A DNA stretch of 64,000 nucleotides from Prorocentrum cordatum (lineage: Eukaryota > Sar > Dinophyceae > Prorocentrales > Prorocentraceae): NCBI GenBank assembly GCA_963575745.1, contig CAUYUJ010004348.1:1-64000 (forward strand), read 5' to 3'. The stretch's first letter is position 1; each line of letters starts with the position of its first letter. Made by a program: the position numbers and the translations under genes. Shown piece by piece: positions 41,666 to 53,089 of this stretch. The notes under the pieces were generated by a model, which was not told the origin of the DNA, searched no databases, and saw nothing but the letters and a program-made list of their open reading frames with translations.

Positions 41666-41940
41666 GACCGGTTCAACAGACGGCCGGTTCAACAGGGGCC
41701 GGTTCAACAGACGACCGGTTCAACAGACACCGGCTCAACCGACGACCAGTTCAGCAAGGACCGGTTCAACAAAGACCGGTTCAACAGGACCGGTTCCGCA
41801 GAGCCGGTTCCACGGAACCGGTTCCACAGGGCCGGTTCCGCAGGACCGGTACCGCAGAACCGTTTCCACAAGCCCGGTTCCGCAGGACTGGTTCCACAGG
41901 ACCGGTTCCGCAGGACAGGTTCCACGGAGGCGGTTCCCTC
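41666..41940. repeat. Minisatellite of CCGGTTC(A/C)(A/G)CAG-type units
   Basis: About 12-15 bp units, first ACCGGTTCAACAG, later ACCGGTTCCACAGG and GCCGGTTCCGCAGG. Many units contain ACCGGT, a 6 bp palindrome. No gene. Confidence 0.9.
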
Positions 41941-41944
41941 CTGC

Positions 41945-42160
<216 letters not shown>

Positions 42161-42279
42161 CCCGCCCTCACCCATCCCTCGTTGCCGCTACGTCCCCCCG
42201 CCCCACATCCCTCATCCCTCCCTACTTCCTCCTCCCTTTCCTCCCTCATCCATCATCGAGGGCCACCCGCCCGACCCGT

Positions 42280-42614
42280 CCTGCCCGACCCGACCCGACC
42301 CGTCCCGCCCGTCAGGGTCCGCCCGCCCGACCCGTCCCGCCCGTTAGGGTACTCGCGTGCCAACTCGATGGCGCATCATACTTTAATGTCCTGCCCGCCC
42401 GACCCGACCCGTCCCGCCCGTTAGGGTCCGCCCGCCCGACCCGACCCGCCCCGCCCGTCAGGGTCCGCCAGCCCGCCGGACCCGCCCTGCCCGTTAGGGT
42501 ACTCGCGTGCCAACTCGATGGCGCACCCTATTTTAATGTCCGCCCGACCCGACCCGACCCGCCCGTCAGGGTCCGCCCGCCGGGCCCGCCCCGCCCGTCT
42601 GGGTACTCGCGTGC
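42280..42614. repeat. Tandem repeat with GACCC runs and ACTCGCGTGCCAACTCGATG
   Basis: Three irregular copies: ACTCGCGTGCCAACTCGATG starts at about 42351, 42501 and 42604, separated by GACCCGACCC-type runs and CCCGTTAGGGT. The last copy runs directly into the stray fragment of the 5.6 kb unit. Confidence 0.85.
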
Positions 42615-43562
42615 CAACTCGATGATGCACCGCGCTCCTCGGCGCCGATCGGCGGCGGCCGGCGCGCCGCGCCCGTGGCGCGATTCCCTCGCGACGACGC
42701 TTCTGCATATGCTTTGCGCGGGCAGTGCAACGGCAGAGCGAAAGGCGTCGCGCGCGCCATTTCCATGGGCGAGCGCCGGCAGTGGCCGCGCAGCGCGCGC
42801 CGCGCGCCTGGCCCATCGAGCGCAGCGACTCGCGATTCCATCCCAGCCGCCCTGGCAGCGAACAGCGTCGGAGCAGAGAGTGCCCGAGCGCCTGCCCTCT
42901 CCGCGGCGCGCGCTGCCAATGTGGGGGCCGACGCCGCGCTGCTCGCGGTGGGCGCTCCTCTCGTGTTTGGCCAGCTTCTCATCGGCAAGCCGCGCGCCGC
43001 CAGGGTCGACCAGCGGTCCTGGGCGAAGAGGTTCGCCCAGTCGCCCAGTCACGCCGCGCCCGCCATCCGATTGCAGCGCGTTCGCGGCGCGCAGGAAGCC
43101 CCGGGAGTTCCGACGCGCGCGGAGCGACGCGCGCGACATGTTGCCTTCGCCGAGCTAGCGCGCGCGCGCCGTGCTGGCGGCGTCGCGCGGATGCGCGACA
43201 GGCGCGGGCGTCGGGCGCCCAGCTCGGTCCGAAATGGCAGCCCCCTGGCCATTCGAGCGCGCCGCAACGCATGCGCTTCCCCGTGCTTCTTGTTTCTCCG
43301 GGGCCCACCGCTTCCAACGCCTTCGGGTGCATCTTTGGGTCGCCGATCGGCCGGCTGGAGGCAACTTGACTTGGGCGCGCCCAGCGCATTCTTCGCGCGC
43401 CATGGCGAGAAGCACCTCGCTATAACTTTGGGGCGCGTGGGGGGCGGAGCGGCAGGGTGGGGCGGGGTGGTCGTTGCAGCATATGCGCGCCGCATTCGGT
43501 GCGTAGCTTCCGTGGGCGCCTGGGCGTCGATGACAAAGCGGCGCGCCGTCGCTGCCGGGCTC
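42615..43562 (+). repeat. Dispersed fragment of the 5.6 kb array unit
   Basis: About 940 bp collinear with about 17213-18137 (unit 4), from CGCTCCTCGGC(G)CCGATCGG to GCGCGCCGTCGCTGCCGGG. It lies in the same orientation, more than 20 kb from the array. It is slightly more diverged than the array units are from one another, and has a small duplication (CGCCCAGTCGCCCAGTCACG). The right junction is abrupt at about 43562. Confidence 0.88.
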
Positions 43563-44102
43563 GTGCATGGAACGAGTTCGGCCCCTGGTTCCATCGCACG
43601 CATTCGCTGGCCCCAGGCGCAAGCGGCGGACGCAGGCGCGAGCAGTCGCCGCGCCGCCGCTGGGCTCGCGCGCGCCGCGGCGCGCCGCAGGCGATGTGGG
43701 CAGGCCCGCGCGCGGCCGCTGCCCGCCGCGGCCGCGCGCAGGTACCGCAGGTTTGTGTGTGCCTGGGGCGCCGCCGCTCGCCTGCTCGCTGCGCGCTGCG
43801 TTGCCCCGCGGTGCTGCTTGCCGCCGCCTGCCTGCTCGTTGCGTGCCGCTTCGCCTTGCGCCGCCGCCTGCCCCTGCTTGCTGCTTCCGCGCGCGCGCGC
43901 CGGTCTTCGCCGCGCTGCCCTCCTGCCCCTCGCGCAGGTTCCCTCCCCCTTCCTCCCGCGCGCGGTGCCTCCGCCGTTGCCGATTCCCTCGTCGTTTTGC
44001 CGGACCCGAAAAGATGCCAGGACGACTTCCCGTTACTCTGCTAGTGACTACGGGACTTAATTTAGGTCCAGTCTGCGTTTCGGCCTAGCGAGGTCGTTGC
44101 AG
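43563..44102. other. No gene recognised; C/G-rich with CGCAGGTTCC-type motifs
   Basis: Cytosine-rich stretches with recurring GCGCAGGTTCC and CCTGCTCG motifs resembling 47150-47430. I see no support for the open frames here. Confidence 0.4.
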
Positions 44103-44680
44103 GCGCGATTCGACGCCAACGCCGCATCCGAGCGTGGGCCGCGTGCGAACGACCGAACGTGGTCAAATTAGACGCAATTCGACGTCTACGCCGCAGCCGT
44201 CCGACGTTAGCAAGCGTACGACCGAACTAGGTCCGATTAGACGCAATTCGACGTCTACGCCGCATCCGAACGAGGATAGCGAGCGAACGACCGAAAGAGG
44301 TCAAATTAAGACGCAATTCGACGTCTACGCCGCATCTGACGAGGATAGCGAGCGAACGACCGAACAAGGTCCGATCAGACGCAATTCGACGTCTACGCCG
44401 CATCCGAACGAGGATAGCGAGCGAACGACCGAACGAGGTCAAACTAAGACACAATTCGACGTCTACGCCGCTTCCGAACGAGGATAGCGAGCGAACGACC
44501 GAACTAGGTCCGATTAGACGCAATTCGACGTCTACGCCGCATCCGAACGAGGATAGCGAGCGACCGACCGAACGAGGTCATATTAAGACGCAATTCGACG
44601 TCTACGCCGCACGTGTGGCGCGCGAGCGCACTTCCGAGCGGGGGCTGTTCCGACGCGATTCGACGTCTACGCCCCCTCCG
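44103..44680. repeat. 69 bp minisatellite, about eight copies, alternating subtypes
   Basis: The unit contains GACCGAAC(G/T)(A/T)GGTC, then GACGCAATTCGACGTCTACG, then CCGCATCCGAACGAGGATAG. Copies alternate between GGTCAAATTA(A)GACGC and GGTCCGATTAGACGC, i.e. a 138 bp dimer. The hairpin GCACGC-TTA-GCGTGC follows at 44682-44696. It ends about 140 bp before the first Gag-like ATG. Confidence 0.9.
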
Positions 44681-44823
44681 TGCACGCTTAGCGTGCGTCA
44701 TTTAGGTGGCCAAACGAGGCCCGCGTGTACGTGGTCGGCTTCGGTGCGCGAGCTGCAGCCGAGCGCGGACAGAGTGCGCACGAGCGCGTCATGCGCGTTA
44801 ACAGGCGGCGCCCGCTCGCACCC

Positions 44824-46153
44824 ATGGCGGATTTGCAAGCTTTTCTGTCTGGCGTCGACGCGCACGCAAAGCGCGACGAGGAATACCTCCGCGACGTCAT
44901 TGCAGCACTTCGCGCGAATTCTGTCACAGCGAGCGCCACGCGCTTTCTCGGTCCGTCTGTCGCGCACAGCGCGTGCCAGGTTGAACAAGACCTAGTCGGG
45001 CTCAACATTCATGAGAGTTCGTTCGACAAGGGCGGCCTCAACGGTGGGAAGGTAGCCTTCCTCGACCGTGCCGTCACGCGTGCCGCAGAGAACGCCGCCA
45101 GGGCCGAGGCGGGGCGCATGGCCGCCGCCCGCGGCGACGACGGGGCGGCGCGGGGGTCGAAAGACCCTGTCGCTGCGCTAGTGGACGCACTCGCGCGCAA
45201 GCCGACTGCGGCCGCGCACGTCGACATCGGCGCGAAGCTGGGCGACGTCCGCCTCAGCGATTGGCCGTCTGCTTGCTGGCCGTCGCCGGCGTCGTGCGAC
45301 TGGCTCGACAGCCGGGCGCCCACGCGCGCGCGGTGCATCGCTCAGCGTTCGCGCGCGGCGCCTCGGAGCAGCGCAGGTCAAAGCGGCCCAAGCGAAGGGG
45401 ATCGCGAGACCGTTCATTTACAGCGATTTGAAGAAGTGGCTGCCACACTGGGCGGTGGAGAAGCGCGGCGGTCAGGACGGCGCGGGCGCGAACAAAGAAG
45501 GCGCGCTCTTTCGGCGCGCGCATTCTGGGCGGAGCCGCCGCCTCGCGAGGGCTGTCGCTCATGCCCTGGTCGGTCGCATTCGACCGGTGGGCCCTGGCCG
45601 CGAGCTTCACGGGCCAGATTGAACTGGCCGCCGCGATGGCGCACAAGGACGTCGTCATGCAGATCGCACTGCAGGCGAACTCCCTTCCCTGGTCTCGCGG
45701 CCGAGGCCGGCCGCCGCCCGCGCGCGTTGCGGGCAGGCGCGCGGGGTGCACAAGTCCACAGCCCTGGCGGTCATTTATGACGAGCTGGCCAGGCGGGAGT
45801 GGGCCGATCGCGCCAGTGGCTCCAGCTCCTTTAACGTCAACCGCGACGCGCTGCAGCAAGAGCAGAGCCTGTGCATACGCGCCGAGCGCGAGTACACGGC
45901 TCGCGGGCATCCCAGCCTCTCCGATCGGCAGCAGAAGGGCAGCAGCAAGGGCGCTCCCCATGCGGAGTCCAAGGGGAAAGGCAAGGGCAAGTCCCAGCAT
46001 GCCGAGAGCGACAAGGGCTGGGGCAAGTCCTGGGAGCCCAAGAGCTGGGGCAAGTCCTGGGAATCGCAGGCCCACGCGAAGGGCAAAGGCAAGCACGACG
46101 CAGCGCGGGGCACAGAGCAGCCGCGCACGCCGAAGCGCAAGCGCGAGGATTGA
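44824..46153 (+). pseudogene. Gag-like protein of retroelement 1, frame-broken
   Basis: Starts MADLQAFLSGVDAH at 44824. Homology to the protein at 48819-50241 runs through the frames: HVDIGAKLGDVRLSDWP (frame of 44824), then GIARPFIYSDLKKW (frame of 45428), then ASFTGQIELAAAMAHKDV (frame of 45561), then VIYDELARREW and a basic tail rich in GKGK and WGKSW (frame of 45746), ending at TGA 46151. At least three frame changes are needed, so this is a decayed copy unless introns explain them. The paired-ORF layout and the basic Gly/Lys/Trp tail suggest a nucleic-acid-binding Gag. The family is not named. Confidence 0.6.
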
Positions 46154-46749
46154 GGCGCGAGCACCGTCGCGCGGCCGGCAGCGCGCGCTCGCGCGCGGAA
46201 AGCGCGCCCAGGCTTGGCGGAGCGCGAGAGCGCGGGCATACCCGCGCCGAATTTGCCAGATGGCAGGTCTCTCTCTGCATCACAGGCGCGGCGCGCTTCC
46301 GTCGCGCGCGGGCGCCCCGAATCCTTGGGGGCCGTCGGCCGGCAGGCACGGGCGCCAGTGACGGCCTCTGGGGCAATGTGCCCGTCGGAAGACCGGAGCG
46401 CGCCAGTACCTGACGGGCGGAACGCTGCAAGCAGTGCCGCGGCGGGCTCGTGGCTCCCGCGTTTTGAAGAATTGGCGTCCAGCGCCGAGGCGGAGAGCGC
46501 GGCCGCGATGCCCCGCGCCTTCCGCGCGCCAGCGCCGCAGCGTCGCAGGGGGAAGACAGGCTAAATATCACTTTGTCATTAATGCCGCGTCGAAGGGCAC
46601 GGCGTGGTTTCAAGACGCCGCGCCCCTGCGCGACGATTTCCGCGCCTGTGTAGACTGGCAAAGTCGCGCAGTTGCCAGCAGGCGCGACAGTCGCAACTCG
46701 CGCGCGCCACCCCGCACGCGCCGCGCGGCAGATCTTCAGCGAAAGGGGG
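46154..46749. other. Decayed spacer of retroelement 1
   Basis: Lies between the Gag-like remnant and the pre-RT remnant. No clear coding is visible, only frames without recognisable similarity. Confidence 0.35.
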
Positions 46750-46920
46750 GCCGCGATTACAGCCATAGAGGCGCGCTGCCGCGAGTCGAGACGTTCGGGG
46801 GCCCAGCGGGCCTGGCTGGGCGGCGTGGACGCGGCGGCCAGAGCCGCAGTCTCCGAGGTCGACGGCCCGACCCTCGGCGCCATCGCGACCGAGATCGGTT
46901 GGGCCGACGACGTTGAGGTA
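46750..46920 (+). pseudogene. Fragment of the pre-RT region of retroelement 1
   Basis: The peptide around GAQRAWLGGVDAAARAAVSE, then DGPTLGAIATEIGWADD, aligns by eye with RWFSGCDPAVARVSESVNGP, then LLRMLARECDHPDAEVV of retroelement 2 (near 50860-50970). It stops at GAGGTAGGCCC (46917), where the similarity ends. No RT core follows, so the copy is truncated, or a GT-type intron starts here. Confidence 0.45.
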
Positions 46921-47702
46921 GGCCCACAAACTCGTTTGCTTGGCAGGCACAAACGCGCGCGCGCGCGCGATAGCGAACGGGAGCGCGGGGTGTCGGCGGC
47001 CATGTCCGCCGACGAGCGCGACGCCGCGCAGGAGCGGCCTGCGAGTGGGAGGGCCGCGCGCCGCGCCGCGCGGCGCTGCCAGCGCTGGCTGTTTGTTCGC
47101 TTGGCCGCCGCTGGGATCCCGCGTCGCGGCGGCTCTGCGCGCGCGCGGCGCGCGCGCCGCGCAGGTTCCTCTCCTTGCTGCCAGCCATCGGCGCTGGCAG
47201 CTGGGGGTGCGGCGTTTTCTCTCTGCCTCCTTGCTTCGCGCGCGCGCGCCGGCGGTCCGTCGCGCGCCTCCGACTGCTTGCTCCGCGCGCGCGCGCTTTC
47301 GCCGGCGGTCGCCGCGCCGCGCGTCCCTTCCGTGCAGGTTCCGATTTCCCCGTCCGCTCCTTCTTCCGCGCGCGCCGCCGTCCTCGCTCGCTGCCCTGTC
47401 CTTCGCGCGCAGGTTCCTTCCCCGCTCCACCCCCCCAGGTGAAGATGATTTCTACATGGACGACCTCAACGAGCTCACCTCGTGGATCTTGCTAGCTCGA
47501 AATCAATTCACACTTCTCCGCCGAGTAATGGCGGCTTCGCCGGCTTCGTCTTGCGCGGGGGACGTCGGGCCTTCTTGGTGCCCGATGCTCCCGCCAGGGC
47601 GGGTGCCGAGCGTTCGGGGAGTCCGCGGAGCGTGCGGGCGCAGCTCGCCTGTCGGGTAATGGTGCAACGCTTGTGCCGAGCGTACGCGTAAAGAGCGACC
47701 AG
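46921..47702. other. C/T-rich stretch; one coding-looking island near 47441-47545
   Basis: Mostly cytosine-rich with repeated GCGCAGGTTCC motifs. After CCCCCCAG the frame from 47441 reads EDDFYMDDLNELTSWILLAR, then NQFTLLRRVMAA, whose composition is unlike the Arg/Ala shadows around it. It could be a lone exon or transferred fragment. The product is unknown. Confidence 0.3.
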
Positions 47703-48625
47703 CGGGGCCCGCTGGCAACTGTGCCACCTCACAAAGGGCCAATTAATGCTCGCTGGCCAACTGGGGCGCAATGGCAACTGCGCCACTTCGCAAAAGGGCT
47801 AATTAGCGCCCGCTGGCCAACTGGGGCCCTTTGGCAACTGTGCCACCTCGCAAAGGGCTACGTAGTGCCCGCTGGCCAACTGGGGCCCATTGGCAATTGC
47901 GCCACTTCGCAAAGGGCTAATTAGTGCCCGCTGGCCAACTAGGGCCCACTGGCAACCGTGCCGTTCGCAAAAGGGCTAATTAGTGCCCGTCGGCCAATTG
48001 GGGCCCATTGGCAATTGCGCCACTCGCAAAGGGTTAATTAGTGCCCGCAGGCCAGCTGGGGCCCACTGGCAACTGTGCCATTCGCAAAGGGTAATTTTTG
48101 CCCGCTGGCCAACGGGGGCCCACTGGCAACTGCGCCTTTCGCAAAGGGCTAATTAGTGCCCGCTGGCCAACTAGGGCCCACTGGCAACTGTTCCACTTCG
48201 CAGAGGGCTAATTAGTGCCCGATGGCCAACTGGGGCCCACTGGCAACTGCGCCTTTCGCAAAGGGTTAATTAATGCCCGCTGGCCAACTGGGGCCCACTG
48301 GCAATTGTGCCATTTCGCAGAGGGCTAATTTGTGCCCGCTGGCCACTTGGGCCCCTTGGCAACGGGGCCACCTTGCAAAAGGGCTAATTCGTGCCCGCTG
48401 GCCAACTTGGGCCCACTGCCAATCGTGCCACCCTCAGGGCCTAACTGTGGCCGCTGGCCAAATTGGGGCCCACTGGCAATTGCGCCACCCCCCTGGGGCT
48501 GGCTGGGCCCACTGCACTCACTCGGCGGCGGTGTCAGGGCGCCTTCTGGCCGTCTGGGCCCATGGGCAACCGCGCCACCGCAACGGCCGACTGGGCCTCA
48601 TGGCAACTGTGCCATCTGCACCATC
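47703..48625. repeat. 59 bp minisatellite, about 15-16 copies
   Basis: The unit contains GGGCTAATTAGTGCCCGCTG, then GCCAACTGGGGCCCACTGGC, then AACTGTGCCACTTCGCAAA. It decays toward the right end and finishes about 190 bp before the second Gag-like ATG. Confidence 0.93.
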
Positions 48626-48818
48626 GTAGCGGCCGACGGGTCCGCGGGCAAAATGCCATTATTGCTTTTGCAATTGCCACTGCGCTCGTTCGTGCCCGTG
48701 CGTGCTCGGCGCGCGCGCGCCCGCGCGGGCGCTGCGTTGCTCCGCCGCATTTGAAGCGCGCCAGTGCAGCAGCAGGGGCGGTCGCGACAGGGGGCGACGC
48801 GATTCGGGCGCGCTGACA

Positions 48819-50241
48819 ATGGCAGAGGAGTTGCGCTTGTTTTTGACTGCCGAGGCGCCTGCTCCCAAGGGCTGCCCAGACAAGGAAGCGTTCCTCAATG
48901 ACCTCGTGGCGATTCTTGGCCGCGCCGAGGCGAGCCCGCCCTCGCGTCCTGCCGCGCGGGTCGGCGGCGCGCGCGCGCGGCCGTGGCAGGTGTGGACCCC
49001 CCGCGCGCTCGCACCCGTCGCACTTGACGAGCTTGATCCGCGCCCCAGCGCAGGGAAGAGGCACGCTCTCGCTGGCGCCATGGAGGCCGCGGCGCGCTTT
49101 CGCCCCGGTGGCGCCGCGACGCCGCGCGGCGAGTCCTGCGCAGGTCGCAAAGAAGCGCTTTGCCCCGCTGGCGCACGAGGGCAGGGCGCCGGGCGGCGCG
49201 GGCCCCGCTAATGGGGGCGACGCGATAGGCGAACTTTCCCGCCTGCTCAAGAGAGAGGAAGCCCCAGTCGTCCACGTGGACGTGGGGCAACGGCTGAAAG
49301 AGATCAAGCTCGACGATCTCCCGCCGGCATTGTGGCCCAGGCGAGTCCGCGGAACCCGCTTGCTGGATCGGACGCGACGTCTGCGCGGCGGTGTCAGGAG
49401 CGCGCGCGTCGACGCCCTTGCGGGCGAAGTCGCGAAGCTGAAGAAGAAAGGGGTGGCCAACCCTTTCGTGTGCGCGGACTTGCGCGATTGGTCGCCGTTG
49501 GACGCGCCCCCCGCCGCCGGCGCCAACGCGCTGACATGGAACGGGTGGCACATGGCCATCGATGCGTACCCCGCGCGCGTTCGGCGCAGTGTGCTTCGCA
49601 ACGCCGCCTTTCGGCTTCCTGCGAGTTACGCAATTGGTGCAGCCGTGACAGGCCAACTGGCGTACGTGTCCGCCATGGCCCACAGGCAAATTTGCATGAG
49701 GGCGCCCCCGCGCGCGCCATCGGTGCCACGCTGTCGCGCGCCGCTTCGTCCGCGCAGGTGGCCATGAACGCGCACCTGGGCGGCCGGAAAGCCCATTTGG
49801 GCATGCTCTACGACGAGAGCTGCCGCAAGGACCCGGCCGAGAAAGCAGCCGCGGGAGTGCCGGACTTCGCGGCGCGCGCCTTTCTCGCGCGCGCGCGGCG
49901 AGGGGCCCGCGGCCCGTTGCCCGCGCCGCCAGGTAGACGTGGCGGCGCGGAAGGTTTGCCGCGAGCTGCTGACCGTGGCCGAGCAGGCGTACGACCGCGC
50001 CGAAAGGCCCGCCCGCGGCGACGCGCCCGCGCGATTGTTCGCCGCGCGCGCCGACAGGTCGGCTAAGCCCGCGAGCAAGCCCTCGAAGAGCGGCGGCGGC
50101 GCGCCCCCCCGGCGGGCCAAGGGCGCGGACGGCGCGTGGACCGCCGTGGGCAGCAGCGGGAGCCGCGGCGAGACGTCGTGGGGGAAGCGCCCGGCGGAGA
50201 GCGGATGGGGCAACGCCAAGTGGAAACGCTCGCGCTGGTGA
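48819..50241 (+). pseudogene. Gag-like protein of retroelement 2, frame-broken
   Basis: Starts MAEELRLFLTAEAP at 48819, continues in the +1 frame with HVDVGQRLKEIKLDDLPPAL, then KKKGVANPFVCADLRDW and VTGQLAYVSAMAHRQICM, then in another frame with HLGGRKAHLGMLYDESC, and ends in a basic SGSRGETSWGKRPAESGWGN tail (TGA 50239). It shares the order and several peptides (HVD(V/I)G, KG(V/I)A(N/R)PF, GQ(L/I) ... AMAH) with 44824-46153. The break points differ between the two copies, which favours independent decay over shared introns. Probable Gag role by position before pol. Confidence 0.6.
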
Positions 50242-50497
50242 GAATGGTGCGCCACCGCAGGCGCCGCCGCCCGTTCGCCCGTGACAGCCTGGGCTTCGGG
50301 CCGCGGGGAAGCGGGCCGCTTCGGGCCGCCCGCTCGCCAAGACGAGCCCGCCGGGACCTAGCGCGGGCGCGTTTGTGCTTCACGTCGAACACATGTGGCC
50401 GGCGCGTGCTCTCGTTTCCCGCGCCGGCGCGAGCTCTTGCATCTCGCGCGCAATTCAGTGCCAGCTCGTGACGCGCGACGCCTCGCAGCGTTCTGAG

Positions 50498-53089
50498 ATG
50501 ACGCGTCTCTCGAAACGCGCCCGCGCCGGCGCGGGCGACGCCGGCGGCTGGGCGAAGAGGGCGCGCGCAAGCGCCGGCGATGAGGCCAAGCTGCGTTTCA
50601 TGCAGTCAGTTCTTGACTTGGGCCGCGAGGGCTTCGCGCGCGAGTCCTCGATCGGGGAAGACGCGCGCGCGGCCGCCGAGTGGGCCGCGTCCACGCCCGC
50701 CGAGGAGGCGCGGCCCCCCCCCACCACCCCTCTCGCGCACGGCTGGCGCGCGCACGCGCGCGCGCTCCGCGTCGTGCAGGTCATTGCTCATCGGGAGGCG
50801 GCCACGAGACGCGTCGAAAAGATGGGCGCTCAGCTCCGGGCCTCTGGCGAACGTGCGCGGTGGTTCAGCGGCTGCGACCCCGCAGTCGCGCGGGTGTCCG
50901 AGTCCGTGAACGGCCCGCTGCTGCGCATGTTAGCGCGCGAATGCGACCATCCAGATGCCGAGGTGGTCGAATTATTCCGTCAGGCGAGCTCGCGTTTGCC
51001 CCGCCTCGGCGAACCGCGCGGCCGCGGCAGCGCGCTCCCCTGATCGGGGTTCTCCCTCGCTCGGGAGTGGGCGAGCCGCGCGACCACAAGCGCTGCATCT
51101 CGGCAGACGAGCTCAGGGCAGGCCCCCCCGAAGCGCGCCGTGCGGAGCTGACCCGCCGATGTGTCGAAGCGTCGCAGGCGCCAAGACGTCTGCTGACAAA
51201 GTTCTGAAGCGCGCGAGACGTGATCTGCATTCCGACGCGCTTCTCGCGACCGCGCGTTCGGAAGCCGCGCTGGGGCGACTGGCAGTGCCGCGCGACGCGG
51301 CGGCCGAGCCGCCGTCGACGGGGCCGTCGTCATCCCGCGGTTCGGCGCCCCGCAGGGTATCAAGGAGGACGGCTCGCCCAAGGCGCGCCGACCTTGGCGC
51401 CGGCGCCCCGGTCGCCGCCCTTCGCGCGGCAGGTACGTTCGGCGGACGATTGCAGCGCCGCCGACCTCAACAGAGCGACCCAGCCCCAGGCCGCAGGGCA
51501 CGCGCCGCCTGAGGCGCAGGCCGGCGCGTCGCCGCGCGCAGGAGAAGTGGCGGCACGACACCATAGATTCGCTCGACGACGTCGCTCAGACGGTGCACGA
51601 AGCATCGGGCGGCGAAGATGTCCTCCTGTTCAAGGCAGACATCGACGCGGCTTTTCGCCGCGTGCCGCTGTGCCCACGGGACCGCGACTTCGCGTGGGTC
51701 GCGTTCCGCCACGGCGATACAGTGCTCATCGCGCAGCACACGGCTCTTCCTTTCGGCGCAGGCGGGCGCGCGACCCGCGCGCGCCGTCGCGGGGCCCTCT
51801 TGCCTTGTCAGTGAGCAGCGTGCACAACTAGGAACGGGTCGGCGCGTTGATCACCCGCATCTGCCGCAAACTGCTGCGGGTTGCGTTACTGCGATACGTG
51901 GACGATTTGTTTAGCGTCGAACGGGCGTCGCTGGCGCCGCCCGCGCCGTCGCGCGCGACCGCGGCCGCGCTGGGCCGGCGTGTCCGCGCGCAGGCAAGGC
52001 ACGCGCTGCAATGCGTGGTCCGCGTGGTCCGCGCTCTGCTCGGCGACGCGGCCATCGCGGACCGTAAGACAGAGTGCGGGCGCCCTCTTGTTATCCTGGG
52101 CTTGCAGATCGAGGCGCCCGCCAAGCGTGCGCGCGCGCGTCTGTGGCGCGCGCCTTGGGCCGCGCGGCCAGGTCGATCGCTGGGGCTTCCGCGCTCGTCC
52201 ATCCGCGGACAAGCGTGCCAAGTGGCTCGAGCGGGTCCGCGCCGCCTTGGCAGCGGAGGAGCTGACCGCCGGGGCGGCGTCCAAGCTGGCGGGCGCGCTC
52301 TCCTGGGGTGCATCGCATCAGTTCCGCCGGTTGGGGCGCGCGATGCTGCGACCGCTGTTCGCGCACGCGCACGGCCGCTCGGCAAAGCTGTCCGCGGACG
52401 CGATGTGCTGCCTGCGCTGGTGGGCGGAAGTTCTGGCCCATGATACAGTGGAAACCAGGGCTTGGGCCGGCGGCGACGAGCGACCGCCTGTCGTCATTCT
52501 CGCGGACGCGCGCGGCACGCCGCCGAATCTTGCGGCCGTGGTTTGCATCGACGGGCGCGTCGAGTATACGGCGTGGGAACCGCCGGGGCCTCTATTACGG
52601 CGGGGCAGCATCGCTTCACGTGCCCGTGCCCGCCCTGGCGCATCGCCTGCCAGCGCGCGCAAGGCAATTCCGCGAACGGCGGGACGCCCAGATTGTCGGG
52701 CTGGAAATGCTCGCAGTAGGGCTGGCAATGTGCACGTGGGGCAACAGGATCCGCGGCCGCGACGTCCGCATCTACAGTGACAACACGGTCGCTGAGTGCG
52801 CCTTCCGACGTGGCTCGGCGGCCGCGCCAGATCATTGCGCGATCGTTCACGCGTTCTGGGCGACCGCGTGCGCAATGCACTTGTCGGTGCTGGTGGACCG
52901 AGTCGCTACGGGCGCCTGCTCGCGCCGCCGCGCACCGCCGTCGACACGCGCGCTCTGCGCGTGCGCGAAGACGATAACATTGCCGATCTGCCCAGCCGCG
53001 AGGAGTATCGTTTACTCGACGATTTGGGTGCCACGTGGCGCTGGCCGACGCTGTGGCCGCAGTTCCAGCGGCTCCAGCTGCCAGGGTAG
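50498..53089 (+). pseudogene. Pol of retroelement 2: RT and RNase H, frame-broken but with catalytic motifs
   Basis: The N-terminal region from MTRLSKRARAG (50498) includes SVNGPLLRMLARECDHPD. RT: VIPRFGAPQGIKEDGSPKAR (51329), VRSADDCSAADLNRAT in another frame, VLLFKADIDAAFRRVPL (about 51628), LPFGA, then LLRYVDDLF with catalytic Asp codons at 51901 and 51904. A connection segment (KLAGALSWGASHQFRRLGRA) leads to RNase H: ILADARG (Asp 52505), GLEML (Glu 52704), IYSDNTVAE (Asp 52779) and NIADLPSREEYRLL (Asp 52985). It ends at TAG 53087. At least six frame changes occur, so it is a dead copy or has short introns. No clear integrase or recombinase is found directly downstream. Confidence 0.8.

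Noticed and set aside
42340-42500. Telomere-like TTAGGGT
   Set aside because: It occurs only as single copies in a CCCGTTAGGGT context, not as a tandem TTTAGGG array.
47440-47480. YMDD as an RT active site
   Set aside because: It lacks the hydrophobic flanks and other RT motifs; only four residues match.
47703-48625. CRISPR-like regular array
   Set aside because: The whole 59 bp unit repeats, with no unique spacers, and the context is eukaryotic.
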